A DNA stretch of 53,336 nucleotides from NCBI RefSeq assembly GCF_001044255.1, contig NZ_JYNX01000023.1:1-53336 (forward strand), written 5' to 3'. Below are positions 1 through 9,503 of this stretch, in pieces. The notes below the pieces were generated by a model that was not told the origin of the DNA, searched no databases, and was given only the letters and a program-made list of their open reading frames with translations. A program made the translations under genes and the position numbers. Source of the stretch: Mycolicibacterium chubuense (GTDB lineage Bacteria; Actinomycetota; Actinomycetes; Mycobacteriales; Mycobacteriaceae). Position 1 is the first letter of the stretch. Every line of letters begins with the position of its first letter.

Positions 1-78
1 CCGCGTCGTATTCGGACACCTACACACCGATCACAACAACCGTCACCCCGCTTGCCAAACAGCAGCGGCTTGACATAG

Positions 79-1713
<1,635 letters not shown>

Positions 1714-1744
1714 TCGATTCGCTTGCCAGACAAGGAGTTCAGCT

Positions 1745-2026
1745 GTGGACCATGATGCCGACATCGTCGAGGTCTCCGACCCCCGGGACATGACGATCGA
1801 CGACCCGCCGCAACCAGACCCCCACTTCCAGGTGGTCAAGGGCAACCCGTCTCCCGAGGAGATCGCCGCGCTGGTGACCGTACTGTCCGGGGCCGGCGGC
1901 GCCGGCCACGCCGACCATGGCCCGCAGGAACTCAACCCGTGGGGTCATCCGGTCGACAAATTGCGCTACGACGTCACCAGCTGGCAGCGCGTCACGCTGT
2001 TGGAGCGGATGCACATGCGGCGATGA
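1745..2026 (+). CDS. accE5: Acyl-CoA carboxylase epsilon subunit AccE5
   Basis: This small acidic protein of 93 residues starts at a GTG behind GGAG, 31 bases after accD5. It contains the pattern [18 protein letters not shown], the hallmark of actinobacterial epsilon subunits, which stabilise the AccD5-AccA3 complex. The N-terminal 25 residues (Asp/Pro-rich) look disordered. The C-terminal stretch SSWQR-like (here [12 protein letters not shown]) is also typical. Position directly after accD5 matches the M. tuberculosis order. Confidence is high. Confidence 0.95.
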   Translation: MDHDADIVEVSDPRDMTIDDPPQPDPHFQVVKGNPSPEEIAALVTVLSGAGGAGHADHGPQELNPWGHPVDKLRYDVTSWQRVTLLERMHMRR

Positions 2027-2054
2027 TGAGCCGCTTGCACGAAGAACGAAGCTC

Positions 2055-2711
2055 ATGACCCGGGTTGTCCTGGGCTCCGCCTCGGCCGGCCGGCTGCGCG
2101 TGCTGCGCCAGGCCGGCATCGATCCCCTCGTCGTCGTGTCCGACGTCGACGAGGACGCGCTGATCGCCTCGCTCGATCCGGAGGTGCCGCCCGAGGCAGT
2201 GGTGCTCAAGCTTGCGAACGCCAAGGCGGTCACTGTTGCCGCGCAATTAACTCCAGAGGTGGCGGCCGATTGCGTCGTGCTCGGCTGCGATTCCATGCTG
2301 TACCGCGACGGGCGACTGTGGGGCAAGCCCGGAACAGTGGACGCCGCACGTGAGCAATGGGTGGCGATGTCGGGCACGACAGGGCATCTGCTTACGGGAC
2401 ACGCTTTACTCCGCGTCGCTGACGGCGTCATCACCCACACCGAGGGCGAAACGGGGAGCACAACAGTACATTTCGGTGAGCCAGAGGCGAGAGAATTGGC
2501 CGCCTATCTCGCGAGCGGCGAACCAATCGAGGTAGCCGGCGCCTTTACGCTCGACGGCTTTGGCGGATGGTTCATCGAGCGTATCGAGGGTGATCCGTCG
2601 AACGTCGTTGGACTTAGCCTGCCACTGCTACGCAGGCTGCTTGCAAGAGCGTCTTTATCGGTCCGCGATCTTTGGAAACAAGGACAGCCGCACAACGGCC
2701 TTGAGATTTGA
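2055..2711 (+). CDS. maf: Maf-like nucleoside triphosphate pyrophosphatase
   Basis: Maf proteins hydrolyse non-canonical or modified nucleotides such as dTTP, UTP and m5U-type substrates. I place the start at ATG 2055, which gives [13 protein letters not shown], the usual N-terminal nucleotide-binding motif; the reading frame is open further upstream but that part overlaps accE5. Other family segments are [15 protein letters not shown] and the C-terminal [14 protein letters not shown]. The 218-residue length fits, although the last 11 residues look like an extension. Codon use changes from about 2230: codons such as TTA, CTA, AGG, AGA and ACT, rare in the first third, become common. This suggests a mosaic gene. 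Confidence 0.9.
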   Translation: MTRVVLGSASAGRLRVLRQAGIDPLVVVSDVDEDALIASLDPEVPPEAVVLKLANAKAVTVAAQLTPEVAADCVVLGCDSMLYRDGRLWGKPGTVDAAREQWVAMSGTTGHLLTGHALLRVADGVITHTEGETGSTTVHFGEPEARELAAYLASGEPIEVAGAFTLDGFGGWFIERIEGDPSNVVGLSLPLLRRLLARASLSVRDLWKQGQPHNGLEI

Positions 2712-2825
2712 AGCTTTGAGTTCGTCGAGCCGGCGTTGCCGCGAAAGGCCAGCGCAGTGGTCTTCCGATGGCCACAGAACGGCCTTCCGAAGCCTCCCGG
2801 CTCGATCAATCGGCCGCGATCCTCG

Positions 2826-3182
2826 TTAGCCCTGCTTGTAGCAGTTACTGTCGTTCAATCGCTTGACGCCGAAGCTAATCTTCTTCACCTTTGGACTAAC
2901 CGTGGCTTCCGCCTTCGGGTACTGCCAGCAAACCGTCCAGTTCGTCAGGTTCATGACGTCCCGATTTCCCTTGGTGTCGTCGAAAACGAACTGTAGCTCG
3001 CGCGGGTCAGCGGCAGATTTGACGTCGTTCACTGCGGTCTGCAGGACAGCGCCTTTGACATCCGGCATGTCCCAAGTGGAGGCAGCATCAGTAGTGTCCG
3101 CGGCCGCCGGCGATGCGACGCCTGCCGCCCCAGCGACGATGACGACAGTCATCAAGCTCGCGGCCATGACTTGCCTGCGCAT
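2826..3182 (-). CDS. Small secreted PASTA-like protein
   Basis: I place the start at ATG 3182, preceded by GAGGTGG about 6 bases upstream; an earlier in-frame start would put a non-signal stretch before the signal peptide. The 118-residue product begins MRRQVMAASLM, has a hydrophobic core and an A-x-A site near ASPAAAD, so it should be exported. The mature part carries MPDVKGAVLQTAVNDV, which matches the start of PASTA domains (VPDV-G-x-x-x-x-x-A), followed by NLTNWTVC and a second cysteine near the C-terminus that could form a disulphide. It is a paralogue of the gene at 3802. Function is unknown; cell-wall or peptidoglycan contact is a guess from PASTA. Confidence 0.75.
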   Translation of the reverse strand: MRRQVMAASLMTVVIVAGAAGVASPAAADTTDAASTWDMPDVKGAVLQTAVNDVKSAADPRELQFVFDDTKGNRDVMNLTNWTVCWQYPKAEATVSPKVKKISFGVKRLNDSNCYKQG

Positions 3183-3801
3183 TGCAAACCACCTCAAATT
3201 CGCAGCCGCCCCGGGCGACATCCGTTGGTTGACACTTCGGTAGGACAGTAGCTCATTGCGCTCTGGTTCGGTGGACATCCGTTCTGCGTCGCCGTTTTTC
3301 GTGTGAGTTCAGCTACGAGAGCGTTCGCCAGCACCTTCCGCACGTCAAGCGAAGGCCTGATCGAATCGGAGGTCTTAAGGATCCGGGGCGAACCCTAGTG
3401 CTGCTCGACTGGAGGTTCGCGATTTGAATGTCGATGCCACAAGGATTGCCGAGAGTATGCATTCGTCAGATCAGCGACGACTCGACACGGTCTCCTCAAG
3501 GTGGGCCGCAAAGCTCTAAAACTTGATGTACTCGATCAATTCCGGTGAGTAGCCGCCGGGCTTTCACCAGCGCACCGAGCTGGCAAGCACTCGGCTGATC
3601 ATTCGAGGTTTGCGCGAGATCTCTCAGTTCTCGTCACTTTCACGACGCACCAGGTGGGCTGCGACGCCAAGGCATCGTCGGCATGGACGTCGATACGGCA
3701 CCGACGCTTCGCCGCGAAAGCGACAGATGGCCGCCCGCCTCGAGATCCACTAGCGATGGCTGTGCTCGTGTGTTCAGAACGAGCGACCTGTGACGTACCG
3801 C
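3183..3801. other. 619-base intergenic stretch of lower GC
   Basis: This is the longest stretch without a convincing gene. It separates two paralogous secreted genes and looks clearly less GC-rich than its surroundings. A short minus-strand open frame at 3599-3808 has no recognisable motif and I do not support it. The only signal seen is an 11-base palindrome-like motif, TTCGCCGCGAA, at 3708-3718, also present in the two divergent promoter regions of the polysaccharide locus. The stretch may be remnant sequence left by duplication or transfer. Confidence 0.5.
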
Positions 3802-4131
3802 TTAGCACTCCTCATTGAGACGCCGCAGGGAGAAGATGACGCGCTTCGTCTCCTGTGAGATTTCGCCCTCGGGTCTCGGCGACGTCGCACAGACGGCCCA
3901 GTTGGTCAAGTTGTAGACCTGCTGGTTGTAATCGCGGGGCACGAACCGCAGATCCAGCTCGACGTCACCGACGACGCTCTGAACGTCACTCACGGCGGCG
4001 TCCAGGACCTCGCCGCGGACGTCGGGCATGACCCACTCGTCGTCAGCGGCGGCCGCGGGACCGGCGAGCCCCGTCATCGCCGCGAGAAAAGCGGACGTGG
4101 TCGCTACCGCTGCCACCATGTGCTTGCGCAT
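3802..4131 (-). CDS. Small secreted PASTA-like protein, paralogue of 2826-3182
   Basis: The 109-residue protein starts at ATG 4131, seven bases after GAGGGG. A signal peptide (MRKHMVAAVATTSAFLAAM then AxA near GPAAAADD) is followed by WVMPDVRGEVLDAAVSDVQ, a PASTA-like opening, then NLTNWAVC and a C-terminal cysteine. The layout and the NLTNW-VC motif are shared with the paralogue upstream, so the pair probably arose by duplication. Export is well supported. The role is unknown, and a PASTA fold rests on motif resemblance alone. Confidence 0.78.
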   Translation of the reverse strand: MRKHMVAAVATTSAFLAAMTGLAGPAAAADDEWVMPDVRGEVLDAAVSDVQSVVGDVELDLRFVPRDYNQQVYNLTNWAVCATSPRPEGEISQETKRVIFSLRRLNEEC

Positions 4132-4223
4132 GGACAAACCCCTCGGCTCGTTGTCGGCTCGAACAGGACGCTAGCCGATTCGGGGCCGCTGCGAGGCAGG
4201 ACTTGTTGTGTCGGCGCTGTTGT

Positions 4224-5348
4224 TCATGTTCCCGTCGACGAACCGAGCACCTCCGCCACCGCCTCCGCCGCCGGCGCCAGCGACAACCCCGCCTGCCGAG
4301 CCGTCACGTGCGCCCAGCCCCGCGCCGCCAGCTTGGCCCGGGCGTCCTCGTCCCGGCAAAAAGCCCTCAGCGCCGCGGCCAACTCCGCGCGGTCCGTCGG
4401 GTCGAAGTAGTCCGCCCCGCCCCCGCACGTCTCCCGCAGCGCGGGGATGTCCGACGCGAGCACCGCGGTGTGCGACGCCATCGCCTCGATCGGCGGTAAC
4501 CCCGCCCCCTCGTACAACGACGGCATCACCAGCAGATCGGCTCCGGCCACCAGCGACCGCAGCACGGGGAAATCCAGCCGACCCATCACCTCGACCCGCT
4601 CCCCCAGCCCGGCCGCCAGCGCCGGCACCCGCTCGTCACCTCCGCGCAGCGCCTCACCGCTGCCGGCGATCACCAGCTTGTGCGGGACGTCGCCCGCCAC
4701 ATCGCCGAACGCCATCAACAGCAGCGGAAGGTTCTTGTGCCACTTCGCATTGCCGATGTACAGCACATACGGCGCCTGCACCGGGGACAACCCGGGATCG
4801 ACCGGCGCGAACCACTCCTCGTCCACCGGGATCGGCGTCACGGTCACCCGCGCGCCCGGCGACATCGCCGTCAGCGTCGCCTTCGTCGCCTCCGACGGCG
4901 TGAAGATCAGGCTCGCCAGCCGCCCGTCCAGCTGGAACATCGTGCGCGCATACGCCCGCCGCGCCGCGCTCTGCCCGCTGATCTCCCGGTCCCGCACGTG
5001 CATCGTGTCGTGCACCGTCACGAACAGCCGCGTCCCGCGGTGCCGCAGCGCCGCGAACGGAAACGGGTAGTGCGGAACCCAGAACCCTCGCGGGCGCACA
5101 TCGTTCAGCGCACGCGCCCACACCCGCTGCTCGCCGAGCGTGTACATCGCCGCCGGCGGTGCGGTCACCACCGTCGTGCCCGGCCGCACCTCGGGCACGG
5201 CGTGCTCGTTGACCAGCAGTGCCAGCGACAACCCGCGCTCGGCGAACGTGTCCTCGAGGCTCGGCAGCAGCGTCGCGATGTAGGTACCGATGCCGCTCTG
5301 CCGGAGATGTCGCGCGTCGAATAGCAGATCGACCCGCCGGTCGGTCAA
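4224..5348 (-). CDS. Glycosyltransferase family 4 (GT-B), polysaccharide assembly
   Basis: The 374-residue protein opens with a GT4-like N-terminus (FDARHLRQSGIGTYIATLLP). Its C-terminal Rossmann half contains YIGNAKWHKNLPLLL and the donor-binding EGAGLPPIEAMA motif of retaining GT4 enzymes, so it should transfer a sugar from a nucleotide-activated donor in the cytoplasm. Start ATG 5348 overlaps the stop of the upstream epimerase gene by four bases (ATGA), so the two are translationally coupled. It is the last gene of the three-gene minus-strand unit 7404-4224. Donor and acceptor cannot be read from the sequence. Confidence 0.92.
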   Translation of the reverse strand: MTDRRVDLLFDARHLRQSGIGTYIATLLPSLEDTFAERGLSLALLVNEHAVPEVRPGTTVVTAPPAAMYTLGEQRVWARALNDVRPRGFWVPHYPFPFAALRHRGTRLFVTVHDTMHVRDREISGQSAARRAYARTMFQLDGRLASLIFTPSEATKATLTAMSPGARVTVTPIPVDEEWFAPVDPGLSPVQAPYVLYIGNAKWHKNLPLLLMAFGDVAGDVPHKLVIAGSGEALRGGDERVPALAAGLGERVEVMGRLDFPVLRSLVAGADLLVMPSLYEGAGLPPIEAMASHTAVLASDIPALRETCGGGADYFDPTDRAELAAALRAFCRDEDARAKLAARGWAHVTARQAGLSLAPAAEAVAEVLGSSTGT

Positions 5349-6298
5349 GTCAACCGGCCTTCCAACTGCGGCAGGAAATCAGGATTGGCCCACATCCGCT
5401 TGAGCGTCTCGTCCAACTCCCACTTCGGCGCCCACCCGAACAGCTCGCCGATCCGCGAGATGTCCGCACCCAGATACGGCCGGTCGACCGCCCGCATCCG
5501 GCTCGGGTCCTGCCGCACCTCGAACTCCAGGCCGAGCACCGATTTCATCCGGTTCACGATGTCGTCGACCGAATACTGCTGCCCACTGCCCAGATTGACG
5601 ATCTCGTACCCGCCCGGCTCCGGGGCGGCGCCGAGCGCCACCGCGGCGAAACCGCCCGCGGCGTCCTGCACGTCGATGTAGTCCCGCTTCGGCCAGGTGT
5701 TGCCCAGCTTGATCGCGTCGGGCTTGTCACGCAGCTGCACGACGATCGCAGGCAACAGATGCGGATTGGTCTCCCCGGGCCCGATCACGTTGAACAGCCG
5801 CACGATCACCCCGGCGATCCCGCGGCTCTCCGCGAACATCCGGACGTAGTCCTCGCCTTGGTCCTTGGTGATGCCGTAGATGTCGACCGGCTCCACCACG
5901 GAACTCAGCTCTCGGTGCGGCGCCTCGTCCGGCCGGTACACCGCACCGCTGCTGGCGAACACGAAGCGCGTCCCCGGCGCCAGCGCCGACAGCACATTGA
6001 CCGTACCGGTCACGTTGGTGGCAACCGCGTTCGCCGGATCGGCGTCGCACTCGGGGATGTAGTGAATGGCCGCCAGGTGCACCACGACGTCCGGCGCGAA
6101 CTTCTCCACGACCGCCGCCGTCGCCGCGGCGTCCCGGATGTCGACGCGCTCGAACGCGAATCCGTCCAGATCGCCGGCGAGCCAGTCGGGCGTGCCGTAG
6201 CGCAGCAGATCGGCGACCAGCACCTCGGCGCTGCCGCGCAGCGTCTGCACCAGCTCCTTGCCGACGAAACCCGCTCCGCCCGTGACCATCACCTTCAT
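5345..6298 (-). CDS. NAD-dependent epimerase/dehydratase (extended SDR)
   Basis: This 317-residue extended short-chain dehydrogenase begins MKVMVTGGAGFVGKELV, the GxxGxxG NAD-binding motif. It has the catalytic YGITK (YxxxK) and an upstream SSGAVY segment. Such enzymes epimerise or dehydrate nucleotide sugars (UDP-glucose 4-epimerase and relatives). The length is typical. Four-base overlaps with the glycosyltransferase genes on both sides mark it as part of the same operon, so it probably makes the donor for one of them. The exact product cannot be assigned. Confidence 0.93.
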   Translation of the reverse strand: MKVMVTGGAGFVGKELVQTLRGSAEVLVADLLRYGTPDWLAGDLDGFAFERVDIRDAAATAAVVEKFAPDVVVHLAAIHYIPECDADPANAVATNVTGTVNVLSALAPGTRFVFASSGAVYRPDEAPHRELSSVVEPVDIYGITKDQGEDYVRMFAESRGIAGVIVRLFNVIGPGETNPHLLPAIVVQLRDKPDAIKLGNTWPKRDYIDVQDAAGGFAAVALGAAPEPGGYEIVNLGSGQQYSVDDIVNRMKSVLGLEFEVRQDPSRMRAVDRPYLGADISRIGELFGWAPKWELDETLKRMWANPDFLPQLEGRLT

Positions 6299-7404
6299 CG
6301 CGTCTTACCCCTCATGTCGACCGTGCGTTCGGCGTGCTTCTCGAGTTTCTCCGCGATGTGCGACCAGTCCAGGTCAGCCGCGCCCGCGAGGCCGGCCCGC
6401 GAGTACCCGTCCCAGCCTGCCTGCGCGGCGAGCAATGCATCGGCGAAATCGGCGGGTTCGGTGCCGCACACCAGGCCCGCGCCGTACTGCTTCACCACGT
6501 CCTTGCCGCCGTTCTCGGAGAAATTCGCGGTCACGACGGGCAGGCCGCTGGCCATCGCCTCGGCGATCACCCGGGGGAAGCCCTCGCGGCGGCTCGGCAT
6601 GCCGAGCACCGAGGACGTCGACAGCAGCTCGATTTTCTGCGCCTCGTCCACCGAACCCAGGACGCGCACGCGCGACGCGGCGGGGTTTCGGCGGGCAGAG
6701 GCTTCGACATCCTCGCGGGACGGTCCGTCACCGGCGATCACCAGATCCCCGACGAACCCGCGTTCGGCGGCCAGCGCGAACGCGTCGATCAGCAGCGGCA
6801 GGTTCTTGTGCGGCGCCAGGCGCCCGACATACAGCGCGCCGGAGCGCTCGTCGCCGGGGGCCACGCGGTACCGCTCCGCCTGGATGCCGCTGGGCAGCAC
6901 CCCGCACTCCCGCCCGGACTGCTCGGTGATGGCGGCGGCGACCGCCTCCCCCACCGCGAAATTGGAACCCACCATCTTGGGGAACTGTGCCTGCAGGGTG
7001 CGCAGCAGCGGGTCTTCCCGAATCTCGCACCAGTGCAACGCACTTCGTGGTCGAACTTTGCCGGGAAGGGCCAGCACGTGCATCAGCGGCCACTCGTTGA
7101 GCAGGTAGAAGTCATGCTCACCCCGTGCAACGACACGACGGATCCGTGCGCTGTATCGGGCGATGTCCGACCAGTTTCGCCGCAGGGCCTTGATCCGGGG
7201 CGCCTTGTAGCGCCCGGAGTTCGCCTCGCGATGCAGGGTGACACCGTTGATCACCTCGACGTCGGCGAGCCCGCCGACATGGCCGATGCAGTACACGTCG
7301 ACGGTGTGGCCGCGCCGGACCATCGCCTCCCCCAGTTCCTGGAAGAAGACCTCCTGCCCGCCCACGCTCGGCGCATACAACTCGGTCAGGAACGCGAACC
7401 GCAT
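6295..7404 (-). CDS. Glycosyltransferase family 4 (GT-B)
   Basis: The start is placed at ATG 7404 behind a G-rich ribosome site, because MRFAFLTELYAPSVGGQE is the classical GT4 N-terminus (P-x-x-GG-x-E); 17 upstream in-frame codons look non-coding. The 369-residue product has LYVGRLAPHKNLPLL and SRREGFPRVIAEAMASG, the GT4 donor site with E-x-x-x-x-x-x-x-E. It heads the minus-strand unit with the epimerase and the second GT4. The composite palindrome at 7448-7477 lies about 45 bases upstream of its start. Confidence 0.92.
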   Translation of the reverse strand: MRFAFLTELYAPSVGGQEVFFQELGEAMVRRGHTVDVYCIGHVGGLADVEVINGVTLHREANSGRYKAPRIKALRRNWSDIARYSARIRRVVARGEHDFYLLNEWPLMHVLALPGKVRPRSALHWCEIREDPLLRTLQAQFPKMVGSNFAVGEAVAAAITEQSGRECGVLPSGIQAERYRVAPGDERSGALYVGRLAPHKNLPLLIDAFALAAERGFVGDLVIAGDGPSREDVEASARRNPAASRVRVLGSVDEAQKIELLSTSSVLGMPSRREGFPRVIAEAMASGLPVVTANFSENGGKDVVKQYGAGLVCGTEPADFADALLAAQAGWDGYSRAGLAGAADLDWSHIAEKLEKHAERTVDMRGKTR

Positions 7405-7447
7405 CTCGGCATCCCCCCATGACCGTGGCTCGGCAATCCGAGATGCC

Positions 7448-7477
7448 ATCACCAATTTCGCCGCGAAGCGTTGTGAC
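7448..7477. promoter_or_regulatory. Candidate operator, copy 1 (composite palindrome)
   Basis: Reading 5' to 3' the site has ATCAC, four bases, TTCGCCGCGAA (7457-7467), five bases, GTGAC. The core is a near-perfect dyad (TTCGC-C-GCGAA) and the flanks are also inverted. The same arrangement recurs at 14658-14686 in the other divergent promoter region of the polysaccharide locus. This suggests one regulator acting on both. The binding protein is unknown. Confidence 0.55.
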
Positions 7478-7563
7478 GTGCGACGGAAGTCATGCTAGCC
7501 GCTGAGACCAGTTCACGACGTTCGTTTGCCGGTCGATTACCGGATTCACCGGTGCACCTGGAT

Positions 7564-7569
7564 TACGCT
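7564..7569 (+). promoter_or_regulatory. -10 box (TACGCT) of a leaderless promoter for the GT2 gene
   Basis: TACGCT matches the mycobacterial -10 consensus TANNNT and lies seven bases before ATG 7577. This is the spacing expected when transcription starts at the A of the start codon. No Shine-Dalgarno sequence is visible, which agrees with leaderless expression. The same hexamer precedes the gene at 26539. Confidence 0.5.
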
Positions 7570-7576
7570 TCCGGCC

Positions 7577-8470
7577 ATGGGCCCCCAGGCGCCGAAACCG
7601 CGCATCGGCGTCGCCGTCACCACGGTGGGACGGTGGGAGCCGTTGCGCGCCCTCCTCGGTGACCTCGCGGCGCAGACGAGGCCGCCGGCCGCCGTGGCGA
7701 TCGCCCACCACGACCCCGCCGATGCCCCGGAGCTCGACGCGCTCGTCGCCTCGTTCTCCGACACGTTGACCATCCGAACGGTGATCAGTGCCCGCGGCAT
7801 CTCCCACGGCCGCAACGCCGCCGCGACGGCGCTGGGCGACGACGTCGACTGGTTGTGGTTCCCCAACGACACCAGCCGCGTCGACGCCGATTTCCTCGAG
7901 CGCGTCGCGCAGCACTGCGTCGCGTCAGCGACGGTGTGTGCGGGCCGGCTCATCGACCGGGAGGGGCCGCGCAATCCGCTGCCCGCGCCGGGAACCCCGT
8001 TGACCAAACGCAGCGCGTGGGGCGCGATCGAGCCTGCCACTCTGTTCCGTCGCGACGCGTACGCGGCGGTCGGCGGGTTCGACCCGCATCGGGGGTCGGG
8101 CGCCGACACCCCGTGGCAATCGGCGGAAGGCCCCGACCTGCTCCTGCGCATGGCAGCCCGGGACGGCTTCACGATCGTGTGGGCAGACGACATCGTGGTG
8201 CACGCTCAGACCGAGTTCGCCCACCTGCCGCCTGACGAACGGCGCCGCAAGCTCCGCAACTACGGCCGCGGCGCCGGAAACGTGCTCCGCACATGGCATT
8301 ACCCGCTGTGGTACAAAACCGCCCACCTGGTGGCCGCGGCACTGATGCCGCTGCGCAACCCGGCGAAGTTCGGCCCCCGCGACGGGCTGGCGCTGCTCAT
8401 CGGCCGCGCCGAGGGACTGGTGGGCCGGCCGTTCACCCGGGAAGCCGACACCCGTGCGATCCTTCGCTAG
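7577..8470 (+). CDS. Glycosyltransferase family 2 (GT-A)
   Basis: From ATG 7577 the 297-residue protein begins with RIGVAVTTVGRWEPLRALL, the GT2 nucleotide-binding strand, and has a DVDWLWFPNDT segment in place of the metal-binding DxD loop. An in-frame upstream start (7526) adds residues unlike the family, and the leaderless -10 box favours 7577. No obvious membrane segment is present, so it should act at the cytoplasmic face. It is transcribed divergently from the GT4 unit and overlaps the following hydrolase gene by 17 bases. Acceptor and donor are unknown. Confidence 0.88.
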   Translation: MGPQAPKPRIGVAVTTVGRWEPLRALLGDLAAQTRPPAAVAIAHHDPADAPELDALVASFSDTLTIRTVISARGISHGRNAAATALGDDVDWLWFPNDTSRVDADFLERVAQHCVASATVCAGRLIDREGPRNPLPAPGTPLTKRSAWGAIEPATLFRRDAYAAVGGFDPHRGSGADTPWQSAEGPDLLLRMAARDGFTIVWADDIVVHAQTEFAHLPPDERRRKLRNYGRGAGNVLRTWHYPLWYKTAHLVAAALMPLRNPAKFGPRDGLALLIGRAEGLVGRPFTREADTRAILR

Positions 8471-9503
8471 CCGATTTCTGCTGTGCCTTCTGGTGATCGC
8501 CGGTTCGGTCACCGCCTGCCAGCCGTTGGGTGCGGCCGTCCCCATCGGGATGACCGTGCACTACCGCGGCGCCGACTCGGCGTCGCTCGACGACCAGTTC
8601 GACGCGCTGGCGGCGATGAAGGTCACCTGGGTGCGTGTCGACGTGGATTGGTCGGTGCTGGAACCGGTTCATAATCAACTGAACTGGACCTCGACCGATC
8701 AACTCGTCGACCGTGCGCTCGCCCACCGGATGCGGGTGCTGCTGGTACTGGCCTTCAGCCCGCCCTGGACGACCGGCGCGACCGGCTCGAACCGCGCGCG
8801 ACCCGACGACCCGGCGGCGTTCGCGAACTTCGCCCGCGTCGCCGCGCAGCGGTACGCCGCGCGCGGGGTGCATCACTGGGAGGTCTGGAACGAACCCAAC
8901 ACCGGCAAGTTCTGGCCGCCCGCCCCCGACGTCGCCGAGTACGGCCGGTTGTTTCGTGCGGCCGCCGACGCGGTGCGCGGGGTCGACCCGAAGGCCACCC
9001 TGCTGATCGGCGGACTCTCGCCCACCTACGGCAGCCCCACCGCCGACGTGGATCCCGTCACCTACCTCGGCCGGCTCTACGACGACGGGGCCGCACAGAT
9101 CGCCGACGGAATCGCCGTGCACCCCTACACGTTTCCGTATATGCCGTTCGGCCGGTCGCAGCGGACCACCGGCGGGTTCCGCGACCTCCCGGCGCTGCAC
9201 GACCTGATGGTGGCGCGGGGCGACGGCGACAAGAAGGTGTGGATCACCGAGTACGGGGCTCCGACCGGGACCGGCCCCTACGCGGTGTCCGAGCACGACC
9301 AGGCCGTGACGCTGCTGCAAGCGCGTCAGCACGTCGACACGTGGGACTGGGCCGGCCCGCTCATCTACTACGAACTGGTGGACGGCGGAACAGATCCTGA
9401 CGAGATCGAGGACAACTTCGGCGTGCTACGCACCGACGGCAGCCTCAAATTGGCCGCGGTCGCGCTGATCGACACCGCGGCCGATCCGTTGAGCGGCGGC
9501 TAG
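8454..9503 (+). CDS. Lipoprotein glycoside hydrolase, PslG/GH39-like
   Basis: The GTG start lies inside the end of the GT2 gene. Residues 1-21 form a lipoprotein signal with lipobox VTAC (C22), so the protein is likely anchored outside the membrane. The rest is a TIM-barrel hydrolase: WVRVDVDWSVLEP near residue 60, the acid/base in WNEPN (E147) and the nucleophile in WITEYGAP (E266), as in clan GH-A. PslG of Pseudomonas, a close functional analogue, trims its own exopolysaccharide. Here too the gene sits within a polysaccharide cluster. It ends tail to tail with the flippase gene, sharing CTAG at 9500-9503. Confidence 0.85.
   Translation: MRSFASRFLLCLLVIAGSVTACQPLGAAVPIGMTVHYRGADSASLDDQFDALAAMKVTWVRVDVDWSVLEPVHNQLNWTSTDQLVDRALAHRMRVLLVLAFSPPWTTGATGSNRARPDDPAAFANFARVAAQRYAARGVHHWEVWNEPNTGKFWPPAPDVAEYGRLFRAAADAVRGVDPKATLLIGGLSPTYGSPTADVDPVTYLGRLYDDGAAQIADGIAVHPYTFPYMPFGRSQRTTGGFRDLPALHDLMVARGDGDKKVWITEYGAPTGTGPYAVSEHDQAVTLLQARQHVDTWDWAGPLIYYELVDGGTDPDEIEDNFGVLRTDGSLKLAAVALIDTAADPLSGG

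Noticed and set aside
2725-2805. Inverted arms TCGAGCCGG and CCGGCTCGA between maf and the PASTA-like gene as a terminator
   Set aside because: The arms are 63 bases apart with no stable stem between them; a functional hairpin is unlikely.
3599-3808. Small minus-strand gene of 69 codons in the lower-GC gap
   Set aside because: No ribosome site, no motif, and overlap with the end of the PASTA-like gene.
5219-7108. Plus-strand open frame of 629 codons opposite the glycosyltransferase and epimerase genes
   Set aside because: It is antisense to three overlapping genes with clear motifs, is rich in Arg, Pro and His as high-GC shadow frames are, and has no family motif.
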